Positions 17,003 through 27,607 of a stretch of DNA of 64,000 nucleotides are shown piece after piece. This DNA is from Lacticaseibacillus sharpeae JCM 1186 = DSM 20505. GTDB lineage: Bacteria > Bacillota > Bacilli > Lactobacillales > Lactobacillaceae. A model generated the notes under the pieces. That model was not told the DNA's origin. It saw only the letters and a list, made by a program, of their open reading frames with translations, and ran no database searches. The stretch covers positions 1-64,000 of the forward strand of contig NZ_AYYO01000005.1 of the NCBI RefSeq assembly GCF_001436225.1, in the 5' to 3' direction. The first letter of the stretch is position 1; every line of letters starts with the position of its first letter. The position numbers and the translations under genes are program-made.

Positions 17003-20000
17003 TTACTTAGGCGTGCTTGCCGCTTTTTCCGTCACCGCTTCATCCAGCGAGACGGCAACCATCCGCGATACCCCAGACTCCTGCATGGTCACCCCATACA
17101 GGACGTCCGCAGCGACCATCGTCCCCCGTCTGTGGGTGATGACGATGAACTGCGTTGAGCTGGAATAGTGCTGCAGGAAGGCGCCGAACCGGTCGACGTT
17201 AGCTTCATCCAGACTCGCTTCCACTTCATCAAGAATGGAGAATGGCACGGGCCGGACGCGCAGAATCGCGAACAGCAACGTGATGGCGGTCAGCGCACGT
17301 TCCCCACCAGAGAGCAGTGAGAGCCGCACAAGCTTCTTCCCCGGCGGCGAGGCGATGATTTCAATCCCCGTCGTCAGCAGGTCATCCGGGTTGGTCAGCC
17401 GTAATTCCGCGTGCCCACCGCCGAACATCTGCGGGAAGATCTCCGTGAAGGCCTTCGACGTGGCGTCAAAGACTTCCTTAAACCGCGTCCGGACTTCATC
17501 ATCCAACTCGGCCATGGTGCCCAGTAATTGGTCCTTAGCCGAGTTGAGGTCGTCTTGCTGCTTGGTGAGGAAGTCGTAACGTTCCTTGACCTCCTGGTAC
17601 TCAGCGACCGCATGCGGGTTCACTGGGCCCAGCTCGTCAATGCCGCGCTTCAGCAACTTCAGGCGACTGCGCAGCTGCGGCTGATCGGGTTCAGGCTTAG
17701 GCACCTGCGTGAGGGCAGCTTCGTACGTGGTTTCGTAGTCATCGCGCAGGGTATCCAGCCGGTTGCCTAGGTTTTGCTTCAGCCGGCTCAGGGTGACCGC
17801 TTGCGTTTCGGATTCACTCATCGCCGTTTGCCGTTCACTGTACGCCGTGCTGGTTTGGGCCGAAATGCGGCTCAAACGCGTGCGCATACCGGCTTTTGCC
17901 TCCGTCAGCGTGGTTTGGGCCTGCTTCAGGTCCTTGATTTCACGGCGCAACTGCACAATCAGTTCTTTGCGGCCCGCACGGTCGGAAGCCGTCAGTTCCG
18001 CGGCCTTGTGAATCGCCGCAATGCGGTCGGTCAACTTGGTAATCTCAGCCGCAGCACGGGTTTCAGTTGCCTGCCACTGCTGCTGCTGACTAATCGCGGT
18101 CTGCTGGTCGTTCTTCGCCACGGCGAGGTCGGCTTGAACTTGGGCGCGCTGCTGCTGCCGGGAATCAGTCGCACTCTTGACGTCCGCCAGCTGGGCTTTC
18201 AGATTATCAGTTTGGCTTTGCAAATTGGCCAGCTTAGTTGCCAACTCCTCGGCCTTCGTCTGCAGACTCGCCTGCTTGTCGGCTAAATCAACCGTACCTG
18301 CGGGCATGCTCAGTTCCAGGTTTGCACGCTGACGGGCCAGCTGCTGCAGCTGATCCGTTAACAGACGCGCATCGCCCTGAACGTTTTGCAACGCAGTGTG
18401 CGCCTGATCACGTTTTTGCACGAGTTCGCTGAGCTTGCTTTGTGCCGTACTCAAGACAACGTTCAGCTCATCCAGGTTCTGTTCTTCAAGCGCGAGTTGT
18501 TCCCGCATCTTGGTGACCTGGGCCGCCAAACGCTGCACTTCTTGCGCCCGGGCCAGCGGACTAGCCTTGCTCTGCTGCCGCGAACCACCAGACATGGAGC
18601 CCCCGGCGTTCATAATGTCGCCGTCCAGGGTCACAATGCGATAACGGTGGCCAGTGACCCGCGCCACGCCAACAGCGTTATCGAGGTTATCAACCACAAT
18701 CAGGCTGCCCAGCAGGTTACTCATGATGTTTTGCAGTTCCGGTTTGAAGCTGACTAAGTCCACGGCAATCCCGATGAAGCCACGTTCGCCGTTCAGCGTT
18801 TGGACGATACTACTTGGCAGGTTGCGCGGCCGAATCACCGACTGGGGCAGAAAATTGGCCCGGCCCGCGCGGCGCTGCTTCAGGTACGCAATCGCTGCCT
18901 TCGCCGCATTTTCATCCGTCGTCACAATCGACTGGAGGCTACCCCCAAGGGCCTGGTCCAGGGCCTCCTGGTACTGCCCCGGCACGGTCATGAGTTCGGC
19001 TACCGCGCCAATCACGCCGTGCAACTGAGCCTTGGCCTTCAGGACCGTCCGCACCCCACCATAAAAGCCTGCGTAATCCGTAGCCATTTCCGCCAGGGTC
19101 TTGTGCCGCTCTTCTGCGCGCACATACTGGCTGTGGTGATCGTTGTATGTCGCTGTTGCCTGCTGTAATTCCTTGCTGGCAGCCGCAACCTGACCATTTT
19201 GCTGAGAATACTGCTCCTGCAGGGCGTCATATTGCTCCTGGGCGGCAGTCAACTGGCCGTTTAGTGCGTTCTGGCGGCCAGTCAGGTCCGTTTTTTGGGC
19301 ATCCAATTCGGCCAGTCGGTCTTGGGTCGCCTGCAGCTGACTGGAAGAAAGCTGCTGTTCTTTTTCCAGCCCCGCCAACTCGTTCCGGTTATCGGCCTGG
19401 GCCTGCAGCGTATTGATGTACTGACCCTGCAATTGATCCAGCTGTGCGTTAATGGTTTCGGGCGTTTCCGCCGCGTCCCCCAACGCACGCAACTTAGCCT
19501 GCAGCTCCTTGATGCGCCCGTCCAGGCCCTTGCGCTTGCCGGTGAGTGTCACCAACTGCGCTTTGGCTTCACTGACTTCCGCCTGCGCGCGTTCGACCTG
19601 CTCGTTCAGATCCGCGAGCGTGGTGTTGGCGTTTTGGGTCTTGGTGGTGGAAACATTTTCCGCCCCCGTCAGTGATTCCAGCTGGGTGGACTTGGCGAGC
19701 AAATCGTCATTGGCGTGGTTCAGCTTGTCTTCGGTTGCGACTTCCTCAGCCGTCAATTCGTCGGACTCCGCTTCCAGTTTCGCAATCAGGTCGTTCAGCT
19801 CGGTAATTTTTTGCTTAGTGGCCGCCGCCTGATTCTGGGTTTGCTCCTGCTGCTGGCCCATATCCCGAACTTCCAGCGCCAGCAATTGCTGGTGCAAAGT
19901 CCGGTATTCCTTGGTCTGCTGCTCATAGTCCTGGGCAATCGAAGCCTGTTCCGCGAGCGGGTCCATGCGTCCGGATAGTTCGTGGACGATGTCAAACACG

Positions 20001-20569
20001 CGGGCGAGGTTGTCGCTTGTCTCCTGCAACTGCGCCTGGGCCTTCGTTTTTTGCGTCTTGTACTTGAGCACTCCGGCCGCTTCTTCGAAAATGCCGCGGC
20101 GATCTTCGGGCTTGCTGTTGAAGATTGCTTCAACGCGGCCTTGGGAAATAAAGGCAAAGGATTCGCGGCCCAAACCGCTGTCCATGAACATTTCCACAAC
20201 GTCGCGCAGCCGCACCGACCGTTTGTTAATCAGGAAGTCACTCTCACCACTACGAAACAGCCGCCGGGTCACGCTCACTTCTTCCGGTTGGTCCTTCAGG
20301 TAACCATCGGCGTTGTTAAAGGTCAACGTGACTTCCGCCCGGTTGAGGGGTGGCCGCTGGGCGGTCCCAGCAAAAATCACGTCCCCCATCCGTTCACCAC
20401 GAAGACTCTTGGCACTCTGTTCACCCAGTGCCCAGCGAATGGCTTCCGTGATGTTACTCTTCCCACTACCATTCGGGCCGACAATCCCGGTCAGTCCGTG
20501 GTCGAATTCAATTGTAGTTTTATCCGCGAACGATTTGAAACCGTTCAGGGTCAATGCTTTCAGTTGCAT
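17003..20569 (-). CDS. smc: Chromosome segregation ATPase SMC
   Basis: 1188 residues. N-terminal Walker A GPNGSGKSN near residue 32, long coiled coil, hinge around 515-640 (LHGVIGAVAELMTVP...ALGGSLQSIV), second coiled coil, then the signature LLSGGERALTA and Walker B SILDEVEASLDEAN near the C-terminus. Forms the condensin ring with ScpA/ScpB, not encoded here. Twelve bases after rnc and in operon with it. Coiled coils are rich in Gln/Ala. Confidence 0.97.
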   Translation of the reverse strand: MQLKALTLNGFKSFADKTTIEFDHGLTGIVGPNGSGKSNITEAIRWALGEQSAKSLRGERMGDVIFAGTAQRPPLNRAEVTLTFNNADGYLKDQPEEVSVTRRLFRSGESDFLINKRSVRLRDVVEMFMDSGLGRESFAFISQGRVEAIFNSKPEDRRGIFEEAAGVLKYKTQKTKAQAQLQETSDNLARVFDIVHELSGRMDPLAEQASIAQDYEQQTKEYRTLHQQLLALEVRDMGQQQEQTQNQAAATKQKITELNDLIAKLEAESDELTAEEVATEDKLNHANDDLLAKSTQLESLTGAENVSTTKTQNANTTLADLNEQVERAQAEVSEAKAQLVTLTGKRKGLDGRIKELQAKLRALGDAAETPETINAQLDQLQGQYINTLQAQADNRNELAGLEKEQQLSSSQLQATQDRLAELDAQKTDLTGRQNALNGQLTAAQEQYDALQEQYSQQNGQVAAASKELQQATATYNDHHSQYVRAEERHKTLAEMATDYAGFYGGVRTVLKAKAQLHGVIGAVAELMTVPGQYQEALDQALGGSLQSIVTTDENAAKAAIAYLKQRRAGRANFLPQSVIRPRNLPSSIVQTLNGERGFIGIAVDLVSFKPELQNIMSNLLGSLIVVDNLDNAVGVARVTGHRYRIVTLDGDIMNAGGSMSGGSRQQSKASPLARAQEVQRLAAQVTKMREQLALEEQNLDELNVVLSTAQSKLSELVQKRDQAHTALQNVQGDARLLTDQLQQLARQRANLELSMPAGTVDLADKQASLQTKAEELATKLANLQSQTDNLKAQLADVKSATDSRQQQRAQVQADLAVAKNDQQTAISQQQQWQATETRAAAEITKLTDRIAAIHKAAELTASDRAGRKELIVQLRREIKDLKQAQTTLTEAKAGMRTRLSRISAQTSTAYSERQTAMSESETQAVTLSRLKQNLGNRLDTLRDDYETTYEAALTQVPKPEPDQPQLRSRLKLLKRGIDELGPVNPHAVAEYQEVKERYDFLTKQQDDLNSAKDQLLGTMAELDDEVRTRFKEVFDATSKAFTEIFPQMFGGGHAELRLTNPDDLLTTGIEIIASPPGKKLVRLSLLSGGERALTAITLLFAILRVRPVPFSILDEVEASLDEANVDRFGAFLQHYSSSTQFIVITHRRGTMVAADVLYGVTMQESGVSRMVAVSLDEAVTEKAASTPK

Positions 20570-20581
20570 CCGTTAACCTAC

Positions 20582-21283
20582 CTAGCTAATTACACCTAAA
20601 CCGACCAGGGCAGCCTTCGCCGCAGCCTGTTCGGCGCGCTTCTTACTCTTACCAGAGCCACTTCCCAGCAGCTTATCGTCCACGTACACGTCGATATTGA
20701 ACTGCCGTGCGTTCCCGGGGCCCGTGATGCTGACCTCTTCGTAGTGGATGTCCGCGTTCCCGTCCTGCTGCAGATTCTCCTGCAAGGCGGTCTTGAAGTC
20801 ACTGATGCCACGGAATTCGCCCGCATCGATGTGCGGGAAAATCACCTGCTGACAGAACTTGATGACGGCAGCGCGGCCCTGATCAAGGTACAGTGCGCCA
20901 CAGAACGCTTCGAATAAGTCTTCCAGTAACGTGTTACGCTGGCGGGCACCAGCGGCCTCTTCCCCGTTACCAAGCTTAATGTATTTATCAAAATGCGCCT
21001 CACGTGAAAATGACGAAAAGCTCTTCGTCTGCACGATGGCTGCTCGCATACGGGTCAGTTCCCCTTCAGGCAAGTTCGGGAACTTCCGGTACAAGTAGTC
21101 GGACACAGTCAGCTCGAGGACAGCGTCACCCAAAAATTCCAGGCGTTCGTTGTCGCTGATCCCGAGCTCACGGTGTTCGTTGGCGTAACTGGAATGAGTG
21201 AACGCTTCGTCCAGGATTGATAAGTCCTTAAACTCAATCCCAAAGCGCGCGCGGAGTTCACTCACGAATTCTGCCACAACCAT
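20582..21283 (-). CDS. rnc: Ribonuclease III
   Basis: 233 residues. The catalytic signature ERLEFLGDAVLEL is near residue 46, with the further acidic residues of the RNase III domain, then a C-terminal double-stranded RNA binding domain (from about 160, ending in KSKKRAEQAAAKAAL). Matures rRNA and cuts structured RNAs. Typical position between acpP and smc. Confidence 0.97.
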   Translation of the reverse strand: MVVAEFVSELRARFGIEFKDLSILDEAFTHSSYANEHRELGISDNERLEFLGDAVLELTVSDYLYRKFPNLPEGELTRMRAAIVQTKSFSSFSREAHFDKYIKLGNGEEAAGARQRNTLLEDLFEAFCGALYLDQGRAAVIKFCQQVIFPHIDAGEFRGISDFKTALQENLQQDGNADIHYEEVSITGPGNARQFNIDVYVDDKLLGSGSGKSKKRAEQAAAKAALVGLGVIS

Positions 21284-21443
21284 TCAATAACCTCCGAGTC
21301 GTCGGCGGGCACGAAATGCGCCACCGACATTTTATTTTGCGTTCGCATATGCATACTCACACATAGTACTTATTATACAGGTTTTTAGGGTGGAAAACGT
21401 AAATATCTGCCGATTATCGCTGACCGGCCAAAAGCCACAAAAA

Positions 21444-21471
21444 GGGCCAGACGACTTAATTCGTCTGGCCC
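21444..21471 (-). terminator. Terminator after acpP
   Basis: GGGCCAGACGA / TCGTCTGGCCC hairpin followed on the minus strand by TTTTTG. It separates the plsX-acpP unit from rnc-smc-ftsY. Confidence 0.88.
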
Positions 21472-21482
21472 CCAGTTATGCT

Positions 21483-21725
21483 TTAACCCTGGTGCGCTGC
21501 GATGTACGCAACGGCATCGCCCACGGTCTGAATCTTCTCGGCGTCTTCGTCCGGAATTTCGGCGTTGAACGTGTCCTCAAGTTCAAGGACAAATTCCACG
21601 ATATCGATCGAGTCTGCGTCCAGGTCCTTCTTGAAGTTAAGCTCCCGGGTTACCTGGCCCTCTGCTAATTGAAAGTGATCCTGCAGAATCGCAGCAATCT
21701 TGTCGAAAATTTCTTGTTCGTTCAC
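21483..21725 (-). CDS. acpP: Acyl carrier protein
   Basis: 80 residues, acidic, with the phosphopantetheine serine in DADSIDIVEFVLELED (DSI variant of the usual DSL). Start is a GTG at 21725 six bases after AGGAGG, so the longer ATG reading at 21773 is rejected. Carries acyl chains for fatty acid and phospholipid synthesis, and is placed after plsX as in other Firmicutes. Confidence 0.95.
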   Translation of the reverse strand: MNEQEIFDKIAAILQDHFQLAEGQVTRELNFKKDLDADSIDIVEFVLELEDTFNAEIPDEDAEKIQTVGDAVAYIAAHQG

Positions 21726-21831
21726 GATGATCCTCCTCATATTTTCCGAACTAATATAATAATGTTCTACCACATTTCGGCGCGCAACAAAAGTGAAATG
21801 CGACTGCCTGTCATCTTTGTTGCATCAAAAC

Positions 21832-22854
21832 CTAATCTTGGGTGGGGGTCGGACTATCTACGCCGTGTTCCGCGAAGTAGTCAATTACCTTGCTGATAGT
21901 CTTGTTTTCGACCATCGCCTGGATTTGCAAAATTGTGTAGTAGACCGTGGTTGCATCCGCGGCACCGTGGGCTTTAACCACTGGCGCCTGCAAACCAAGC
22001 AGCACGGCCCCGCCATAACGGGAAGCATCGAACTTCTGCACAATGCCCTTGATGCTGCCCTTCAGCAGTAATCCACCAAGCTTACCCTTGATGCCGCCGT
22101 TCATGATGGCGGCCTTAATCTCATGCAGCAGGGTGTGCGACGTGCCTTCAATGGCCTTGAGGGCAGCGTTACCGGTGAAGCCGTCAGTGACGACCACGTC
22201 GGCCGCACCATCCAGCAAGCTGGAGGACTCCACGTTCCCAATGAAGTTGAGCCCCTGAGCGGCAGCCAAAATCTGGTGGGTCTGCTGGTGCAGATCATCG
22301 CCCTTGGTGGGTTCGGTCCCGTTGTTCAGCAGCGCCACGCGCGGGTTCTTGATGCCGCGTACGTCGCGGGCGTAGAAGTTGCCCATCACGGCGTATTGGT
22401 ACAACTGGCTCGGCCGGTTGTCCGCGTTCGCACCGACATCCAGCATCACGAACCCAGAGTCAGAATTGACTGACGGCAACGTGGGCATGAGGCCGGGACG
22501 GTCAACGCCGCGAATCCGGCCGACAATGAACAGGCCCGCAGCCAGGAGTGCCCCGGTGCTGCCGGCAGAAAACATCGCGTCCGCTTCCCCATCCTTAACG
22601 GCGTGTGCAGCCAGCACCATCGATGCCTGCTTCTTGCGCCGCACAGCCTTGACGGGGTGCTCATCCATCTCAATCTTCTCGGTGGTGTGCACGATACTAA
22701 TCCGCTCATCACTCTTCAGCAGCGGGCGAATCTGATTCTCATCACCATACAGCACAAATTCAATTGCCTGTTGCTCATCCCGGGCCCGCTCGACCCCTTC
22801 AACAATCGTTGCTGGGGCGTTATCGCCACCCATTGCGTCTACCGCAATCTTCAT
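21832..22854 (-). CDS. plsX: Phosphate acyltransferase PlsX
   Basis: 340 residues starting [14 protein letters not shown], the family signature. Makes acyl-phosphate from acyl-ACP for PlsY in phosphatidic acid synthesis. Full length. Between recG and acpP. Confidence 0.96.
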   Translation of the reverse strand: MKIAVDAMGGDNAPATIVEGVERARDEQQAIEFVLYGDENQIRPLLKSDERISIVHTTEKIEMDEHPVKAVRRKKQASMVLAAHAVKDGEADAMFSAGSTGALLAAGLFIVGRIRGVDRPGLMPTLPSVNSDSGFVMLDVGANADNRPSQLYQYAVMGNFYARDVRGIKNPRVALLNNGTEPTKGDDLHQQTHQILAAAQGLNFIGNVESSSLLDGAADVVVTDGFTGNAALKAIEGTSHTLLHEIKAAIMNGGIKGKLGGLLLKGSIKGIVQKFDASRYGGAVLLGLQAPVVKAHGAADATTVYYTILQIQAMVENKTISKVIDYFAEHGVDSPTPTQD

Positions 22855-22920
22855 AGTGTCCTCCTGACTTACAGCCCAATTTGCACTCAGACTGCGCTCA
22901 AAATTCGTAATTCGTGTGCC

Positions 22921-24960
22921 TTAATTAAGTGTCCCGTTGATGGCAACTAGGTGCGCCAACTCCGCGCGTAATGGCTGATGTTCCGGCGCATTCAGTTCCG
23001 GATCGACCGTGAAGATTTCCCCGGCTGTCCGCTGTGCCGCGTCGAGCACGTTAAAGTCCGTCACGGGGTCACCCAAACGGAAATCAGGCATCCCCGATTG
23101 TTTGTTCCCGAAAATATCACCCTGACCGCGTAACTCCAGGTCCTTTTGCGCCACAACGAACCCATCGGTGGTCTCCGTCATGACTTCCATACGGCTAATC
23201 CCCTGCTCGGTGGAAGGATCGGCAACCAGGATACACCGGGCAGCCTTCTTGCCTCGGCCGACCCGGCCCCGCAGCTGGTGCAGCTGGGCAAGGCCGAACC
23301 GGTCGGCGTCCAGAATCAGCATCAGTGTCGCGTTCGGCACGTCGACCCCGACTTCGATCACCGTGGTGGAAACAAGCACCTTCGTCGTGTTTGCGGCAAA
23401 GTCGCGCATGATGGCCGCCTTTTCTTCCTGCTTCATCTGACCGTGCAGCAGGGCAACGGGAATCTGTGCGCCCAGCTGGTCCTGTAAATCGGCATAGACA
23501 GCCTCGGCATTTTGCAGGTCCATCTTCTCGGACTCGGCAATCAGCGGCGTAACGACGAAGCACTGACCGCCATCGGCCACCGCCGCGCGAATCGCGGTGA
23601 GCGCATGGCCCATCTGGTTCTTGTGCAGCCACTGTGTTTGCACCTGGTGCCGGCCGGCTGGTAGTTCGTCGATAGTCGACACGTCCATTTCCCCGTACGC
23701 GGTAATCGCGAGGGTTCGTGGAATTGGCGTGGCGGTCATCGCAAGCACATCGGGTTTGAGCCCCTTGTCCCGAAGTAAATCGCGCTGGCCAACGCCAAAC
23801 CGGTGCTGTTCGTCGATAATGGCCAGACCAAGGGCGGAAAAGTCCACGTCCTTTTGAATCAGGGCGTGGGTCCCGATGATGATGTCGATGTCGCCACCAC
23901 GCAGGTCAGCCAGGATGTTACGCCGGGCCGCGGGGGTGGCAGAGCTGGTGAGCAGCGCCACGCGCACCGGCAAGTCACGGAACAAATTGGACAGCTTGGC
24001 GTAATGCTGCTCGGCCAGCACTTCAGTCGGCACCATGAGGGCGCACTGGAAGTTGGCGGTCACCGCGGCATACATGCAAATCGCGGCCACGATGGTCTTC
24101 CCACTCCCGACGTCCCCTTGGAGCAGCCGGTTCATGTGCAGCGGGCGGCGCATATCCGCACAGATTTCGTTGACCACCCGTTTTTGCGCTTTAGTCAGTT
24201 CAAACGGCAGTTGCGCGATGAACTGGCGCACCCGCGCGTTATCAAAGGGGATGACCAGTCCGTTCACTGGTTCCGCAGAATGGTACTTAAGCGACTGCAG
24301 ACGCGCCTCAAACAGGAAAAATTCCCGGAAAATGGCTGAACGCCGCGCCGCTGCGGCCTCTTGCGGCGTCTTGGGGAAGTGCATCCACTGCACCAGCGTC
24401 CGGTCCGACAACAGCTTGAAGCGCGTCCGCACATCTTCAGGCACCACGTCCGTGATTTCACCCGCATAACGGGCAAAGGCCTCTTTAATGAGGCCCACAA
24501 GAAATGCTTGATGTACTGATTTACTAAGCGGATAAATCGCCGCCATGGCCGGAGTATCGGCGTCTTGAGTGGCCAATACGCGCATCCCGGCAAGGCTGCT
24601 ACGACTGGCATCCCACTTCCCGTAGACGGCTACTTCCTGGTCTTCGTGGAACTTGTCCTTCAGCCACGGCTGGTTGAAGAACGTCACCATGACGACCGCG
24701 CGTTGCACCCGCATACGGATGTTGACCCGGGTCTTACGCGGGCCAAACCGACTGACTACCGGCGGCGCAACCACCGTGCCCTTAATGGTGATTTTCTCAC
24801 CATCAATCGCCGTTTCGAGGTCGCGCTCTTTCAGGTCGTCATAGCGAAAGGGAAAGTAAAACAGCAGGTCGGACACCGTGCTGATGCCCAGCGCCTGCAA
24901 GCCCTCTGCCCGTTTAGCACCAACTCCCGGAAGCTCAGTCACTGAATCTGTAAGTGACAT
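22921..24960 (-). CDS. recG: ATP-dependent DNA helicase RecG
   Basis: 679 residues. An N-terminal OB-fold wedge domain is followed by a superfamily 2 motor with GDVGSGKT near 285, DEQH, TATPIPRT and QLRGRVGRG. Remodels stalled forks and Holliday junctions. Same operon as fakA and plsX. Confidence 0.97.
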   Translation of the reverse strand: MSLTDSVTELPGVGAKRAEGLQALGISTVSDLLFYFPFRYDDLKERDLETAIDGEKITIKGTVVAPPVVSRFGPRKTRVNIRMRVQRAVVMVTFFNQPWLKDKFHEDQEVAVYGKWDASRSSLAGMRVLATQDADTPAMAAIYPLSKSVHQAFLVGLIKEAFARYAGEITDVVPEDVRTRFKLLSDRTLVQWMHFPKTPQEAAAARRSAIFREFFLFEARLQSLKYHSAEPVNGLVIPFDNARVRQFIAQLPFELTKAQKRVVNEICADMRRPLHMNRLLQGDVGSGKTIVAAICMYAAVTANFQCALMVPTEVLAEQHYAKLSNLFRDLPVRVALLTSSATPAARRNILADLRGGDIDIIIGTHALIQKDVDFSALGLAIIDEQHRFGVGQRDLLRDKGLKPDVLAMTATPIPRTLAITAYGEMDVSTIDELPAGRHQVQTQWLHKNQMGHALTAIRAAVADGGQCFVVTPLIAESEKMDLQNAEAVYADLQDQLGAQIPVALLHGQMKQEEKAAIMRDFAANTTKVLVSTTVIEVGVDVPNATLMLILDADRFGLAQLHQLRGRVGRGKKAARCILVADPSTEQGISRMEVMTETTDGFVVAQKDLELRGQGDIFGNKQSGMPDFRLGDPVTDFNVLDAAQRTAGEIFTVDPELNAPEHQPLRAELAHLVAINGTLN

Positions 24961-24984
24961 GTTTGCACCTCCAGACTCATTGCG

Positions 24985-26652
24985 TTATTCGACGGAAACG
25001 AGGTATGGGTAAAGTGGCTGACCACCATCGTGGATTTCCACTTCAACATCCGGATACTTGGCTTCGATGTGTTCACTGAGCTTGTCCGCTTCGTCAGCAG
25101 AGCCATCGACCCCAATCATCAGCGTGACGATTTCGGAATCTTCGTCAATCATCGCGTCAATCATGTCGGTTGTGGCACTGAAGCGGTCACCCGTAGCCAC
25201 CTTAATGTCGCCATCGATGATGCCAATCCAGTCGCCGTCGTGAATCTCGAGTCCACCGATTGTACTATTACGGATGGACTGGGTCACTTGGCCAGAAACA
25301 ACGTTGGCCAGGGCCGCCGTCATGTCCGCCGCGTTATCCGCGAGGGAACGGTCTGGGTTGTAAGACAGCAGGCTCGTCATCCCCTGGTTAATCGTCCGGC
25401 TCTTCACGATGGCCACGTTGACGCCCGCTTCCTTAGCTGCTTCGTCAGCAGCCATGAAGATGTTGGAGTTGTTTGGCAGCACAATCACGTTCTTAGCGTG
25501 CGCCGCGTTAATCGCGTCCAGGATGTCGTTGGTACTTGGGTTCATGGTCTGACCACCACTGAGAACGTATGTGACGCCAAGGCTCTTGAAGAGTTCAGCA
25601 ATCCCGTCCCCACTAGCAATGGCTACCACCCCGAATTCTTCGAGGGGCTTAGCAACTGCCTTTTCCTCTTCGGCACGTTCGATGATGCTTTCGTGCTGGA
25701 GGCGCATGTTGTCAATCTTGATCTTGTCGAGGCTCCCGAACTGCTGACCGTAACGGAAGACCGTCCCGGGGTGTTCGGTGTGGACGTGGACCTTAACCAC
25801 TTCTTCGTCGGCAATAACCAGCAGTGAATCCCCGAAGTGACTCAGGTATTCGCGGAAGGCATCGTAGTCGAACGTCTTGGTGGCGCCATTCTTACCAAGA
25901 CCGACCATCATTTCGGTACAGTAACCGAAGACGATGTCATCTGGGTTCAGCTGCGTCTGGGCACCCTGGTGGTGGTTAGCGTTAACGATTTCGTTCATTT
26001 CGGTTTCGTCAGGCACGAAGGATTCTTCGGTGTTTTCACCAGACAGGCCATCAAAGAAGCCTTCGTAGATGAAGACCAGACCCTGGCCACCAGAGTCGAC
26101 CACGCCGACTTCCTTCAAGACAGGCAGTAAATCCGGTGTCTTGGCCAAAGCCTTCTTGGCCGCCTTCACGGTTGCCTTCAGTACTTCAACCGCGTCATCG
26201 GTGCTGGTTGCCTGCTTCTTGGCTGCCTTAGCCGCTTCCCGGGCCACGGTGAGAATCGTCCCTTCAACGGGCTTCATCACGGCACTGTACGCCGTTTCGA
26301 CCCCACCGACAAAGGCGTCGGCCAGGTCCTGAGCCGTCAGGACTTCCTTCTTCTCCACGTTCTTGGCGAACCCGCGGAAGAGCTGGGAGCTGATGACGCC
26401 TGAGTTACCCCGGGCACCCATCAGCAGCCCCTTACCGAGCTTCTGGGCCAGCTGACCGACGTGTTGTGCATCACTTTCGAGTACCGCACGCGCACCACTT
26501 TGGAACGTTAAATTCATGTTCGTCCCAGTATCACCATCGGGAACCGGGAAAACATTCAGTGAGTTGACAAACTCGGCATTCTTGTTGATGCGGTGCGCCG
26601 CTGTCCGGATCATGTTCTGGAATTCAACAGCGGTAATTTCCGTAACTTTCAA
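24985..26652 (-). CDS. fakA: DAK2/DhaL domain protein, fatty acid kinase FakA (YloV)
   Basis: 555 residues. N-terminal DhaL kinase domain with NVFPVPDGDTGTNM, the aspartates that hold Mg-ATP, a middle domain, and a C-terminal DegV-like domain (ISGDGIAELFKSLG onward). FakA phosphorylates fatty acids bound to FakB; no fakB is in the window. Pairs with yloU directly upstream, as in other Firmicutes, and feeds the PlsX/PlsY pathway downstream. Confidence 0.93.
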   Translation of the reverse strand: MKVTEITAVEFQNMIRTAAHRINKNAEFVNSLNVFPVPDGDTGTNMNLTFQSGARAVLESDAQHVGQLAQKLGKGLLMGARGNSGVISSQLFRGFAKNVEKKEVLTAQDLADAFVGGVETAYSAVMKPVEGTILTVAREAAKAAKKQATSTDDAVEVLKATVKAAKKALAKTPDLLPVLKEVGVVDSGGQGLVFIYEGFFDGLSGENTEESFVPDETEMNEIVNANHHQGAQTQLNPDDIVFGYCTEMMVGLGKNGATKTFDYDAFREYLSHFGDSLLVIADEEVVKVHVHTEHPGTVFRYGQQFGSLDKIKIDNMRLQHESIIERAEEEKAVAKPLEEFGVVAIASGDGIAELFKSLGVTYVLSGGQTMNPSTNDILDAINAAHAKNVIVLPNNSNIFMAADEAAKEAGVNVAIVKSRTINQGMTSLLSYNPDRSLADNAADMTAALANVVSGQVTQSIRNSTIGGLEIHDGDWIGIIDGDIKVATGDRFSATTDMIDAMIDEDSEIVTLMIGVDGSADEADKLSEHIEAKYPDVEVEIHDGGQPLYPYLVSVE

Positions 26653-26684
26653 AAAAATTGACCTCCTAAACCAAGTCGGCGGGA

Positions 26685-27047
26685 TTATTCCCCGATGACC
26701 CGTACGCCCTGAACAATGACAGTAACAGCATTCGCCGTTAAACCGAGCATCGTCTCAAGGTTATACTTAACCTTCGCCTGTACGTTGCGGCACACTTCAG
26801 AAATCTTCGTCCCGTAACCAACAATGATGTTCACTTCAATGTTGACGCCGTTCTCTTCCTGACGAACCACAACCCCACGTGAATAGTTCTCGCGGTTCAA
26901 GATGTCGTTCATGTTGTCGCGGATCTGGTTCTTGCTGGCCATACCAACAATCCCGTAGATGTCCGTCGCTGCACCACCGACAACCGTCGCAATCACTGAG
27001 TTATCAATATCAATGGTCCCAAACTTGGTTTTAATTTTGACAGCCAT
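26685..27047 (-). CDS. yloU: Asp23/Gls24 family protein YloU
   Basis: 120 residues of the alkaline-shock Asp23/Gls24 family. The start is at MAVKIKTKFG, preceded by AAGGAGGG; the upstream in-frame extension to 27098 is rejected. Role probably at the envelope; biochemical function unknown. In operon with fakA. A paralogue (YqhY type) is at 46573-46995. Confidence 0.92.
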   Translation of the reverse strand: MAVKIKTKFGTIDIDNSVIATVVGGAATDIYGIVGMASKNQIRDNMNDILNRENYSRGVVVRQEENGVNIEVNIIVGYGTKISEVCRNVQAKVKYNLETMLGLTANAVTVIVQGVRVIGE

Positions 27048-27280
27048 GATGTCCCTCCTTATATCACCGAGCACGCGTCCGTGCCTTCGTGTATACACTT
27101 ATCCTTGTAATTCTACCATAAAGCGGCAAATTACTACATAACCGAATGTAACGCATCGGGTTGTGCGTCTTGCACCCAGCGTTTTGCCACCGGCGCACCG
27201 AAAAAAACGGTAAAAAAAAAACACAAAACAGAAATTCCGGTTGACCCGAAGTCCGTGTCCTGTGTCTCTTAACTCTGCGC

Positions 27281-27466
27281 TTAGACGCGCGTAACCTTAC
27301 CTGACTTAAGTGCACGAGCGGAAACCCACACGCGCTTTGGCTTACCATCAACCAAGATACGCACCTTCTGAAGGTTGGCCTTCCAAGTGCGACGAGAACT
27401 GTTCAAAGCGTGGGAACGCTTGTTGCCGAACGTTGTGTGCCGGCCGGTAATTACGTCAACTGCCAT
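27281..27466 (-). CDS. rpmB: 50S ribosomal protein L28
   Basis: 61 residues, basic, with the L28 pattern [16 protein letters not shown]...[11 protein letters not shown] and C-terminal [18 protein letters not shown] precedes the ATG. Located before yloU-fakA as in Bacillus, but on the same strand here. Confidence 0.97.
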   Translation of the reverse strand: MAVDVITGRHTTFGNKRSHALNSSRRTWKANLQKVRILVDGKPKRVWVSARALKSGKVTRV

Positions 27467-27519
27467 CAGTTTGACCTCCTTGCTGTTTCAAGGTACCCCT
27501 CGAATTAATTCACTTGACC

Positions 27520-27548
27520 AATTTATCACACGGTTGCCTGCTTTGCAA
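27520..27548 (-). promoter_or_regulatory. Promoter of rpmB
   Basis: TTGCAA (27548-27543), 17-bp spacer, TAAATT (27525-27520), about 55 bp before the rpmB start. Only sequence match. Confidence 0.6.
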
Positions 27549-27607
27549 GTATAATGCAAAGTATTTTTCCTTGACACCCGTTTTTTACGTTAAAAATTTG
27601 TGCGGCA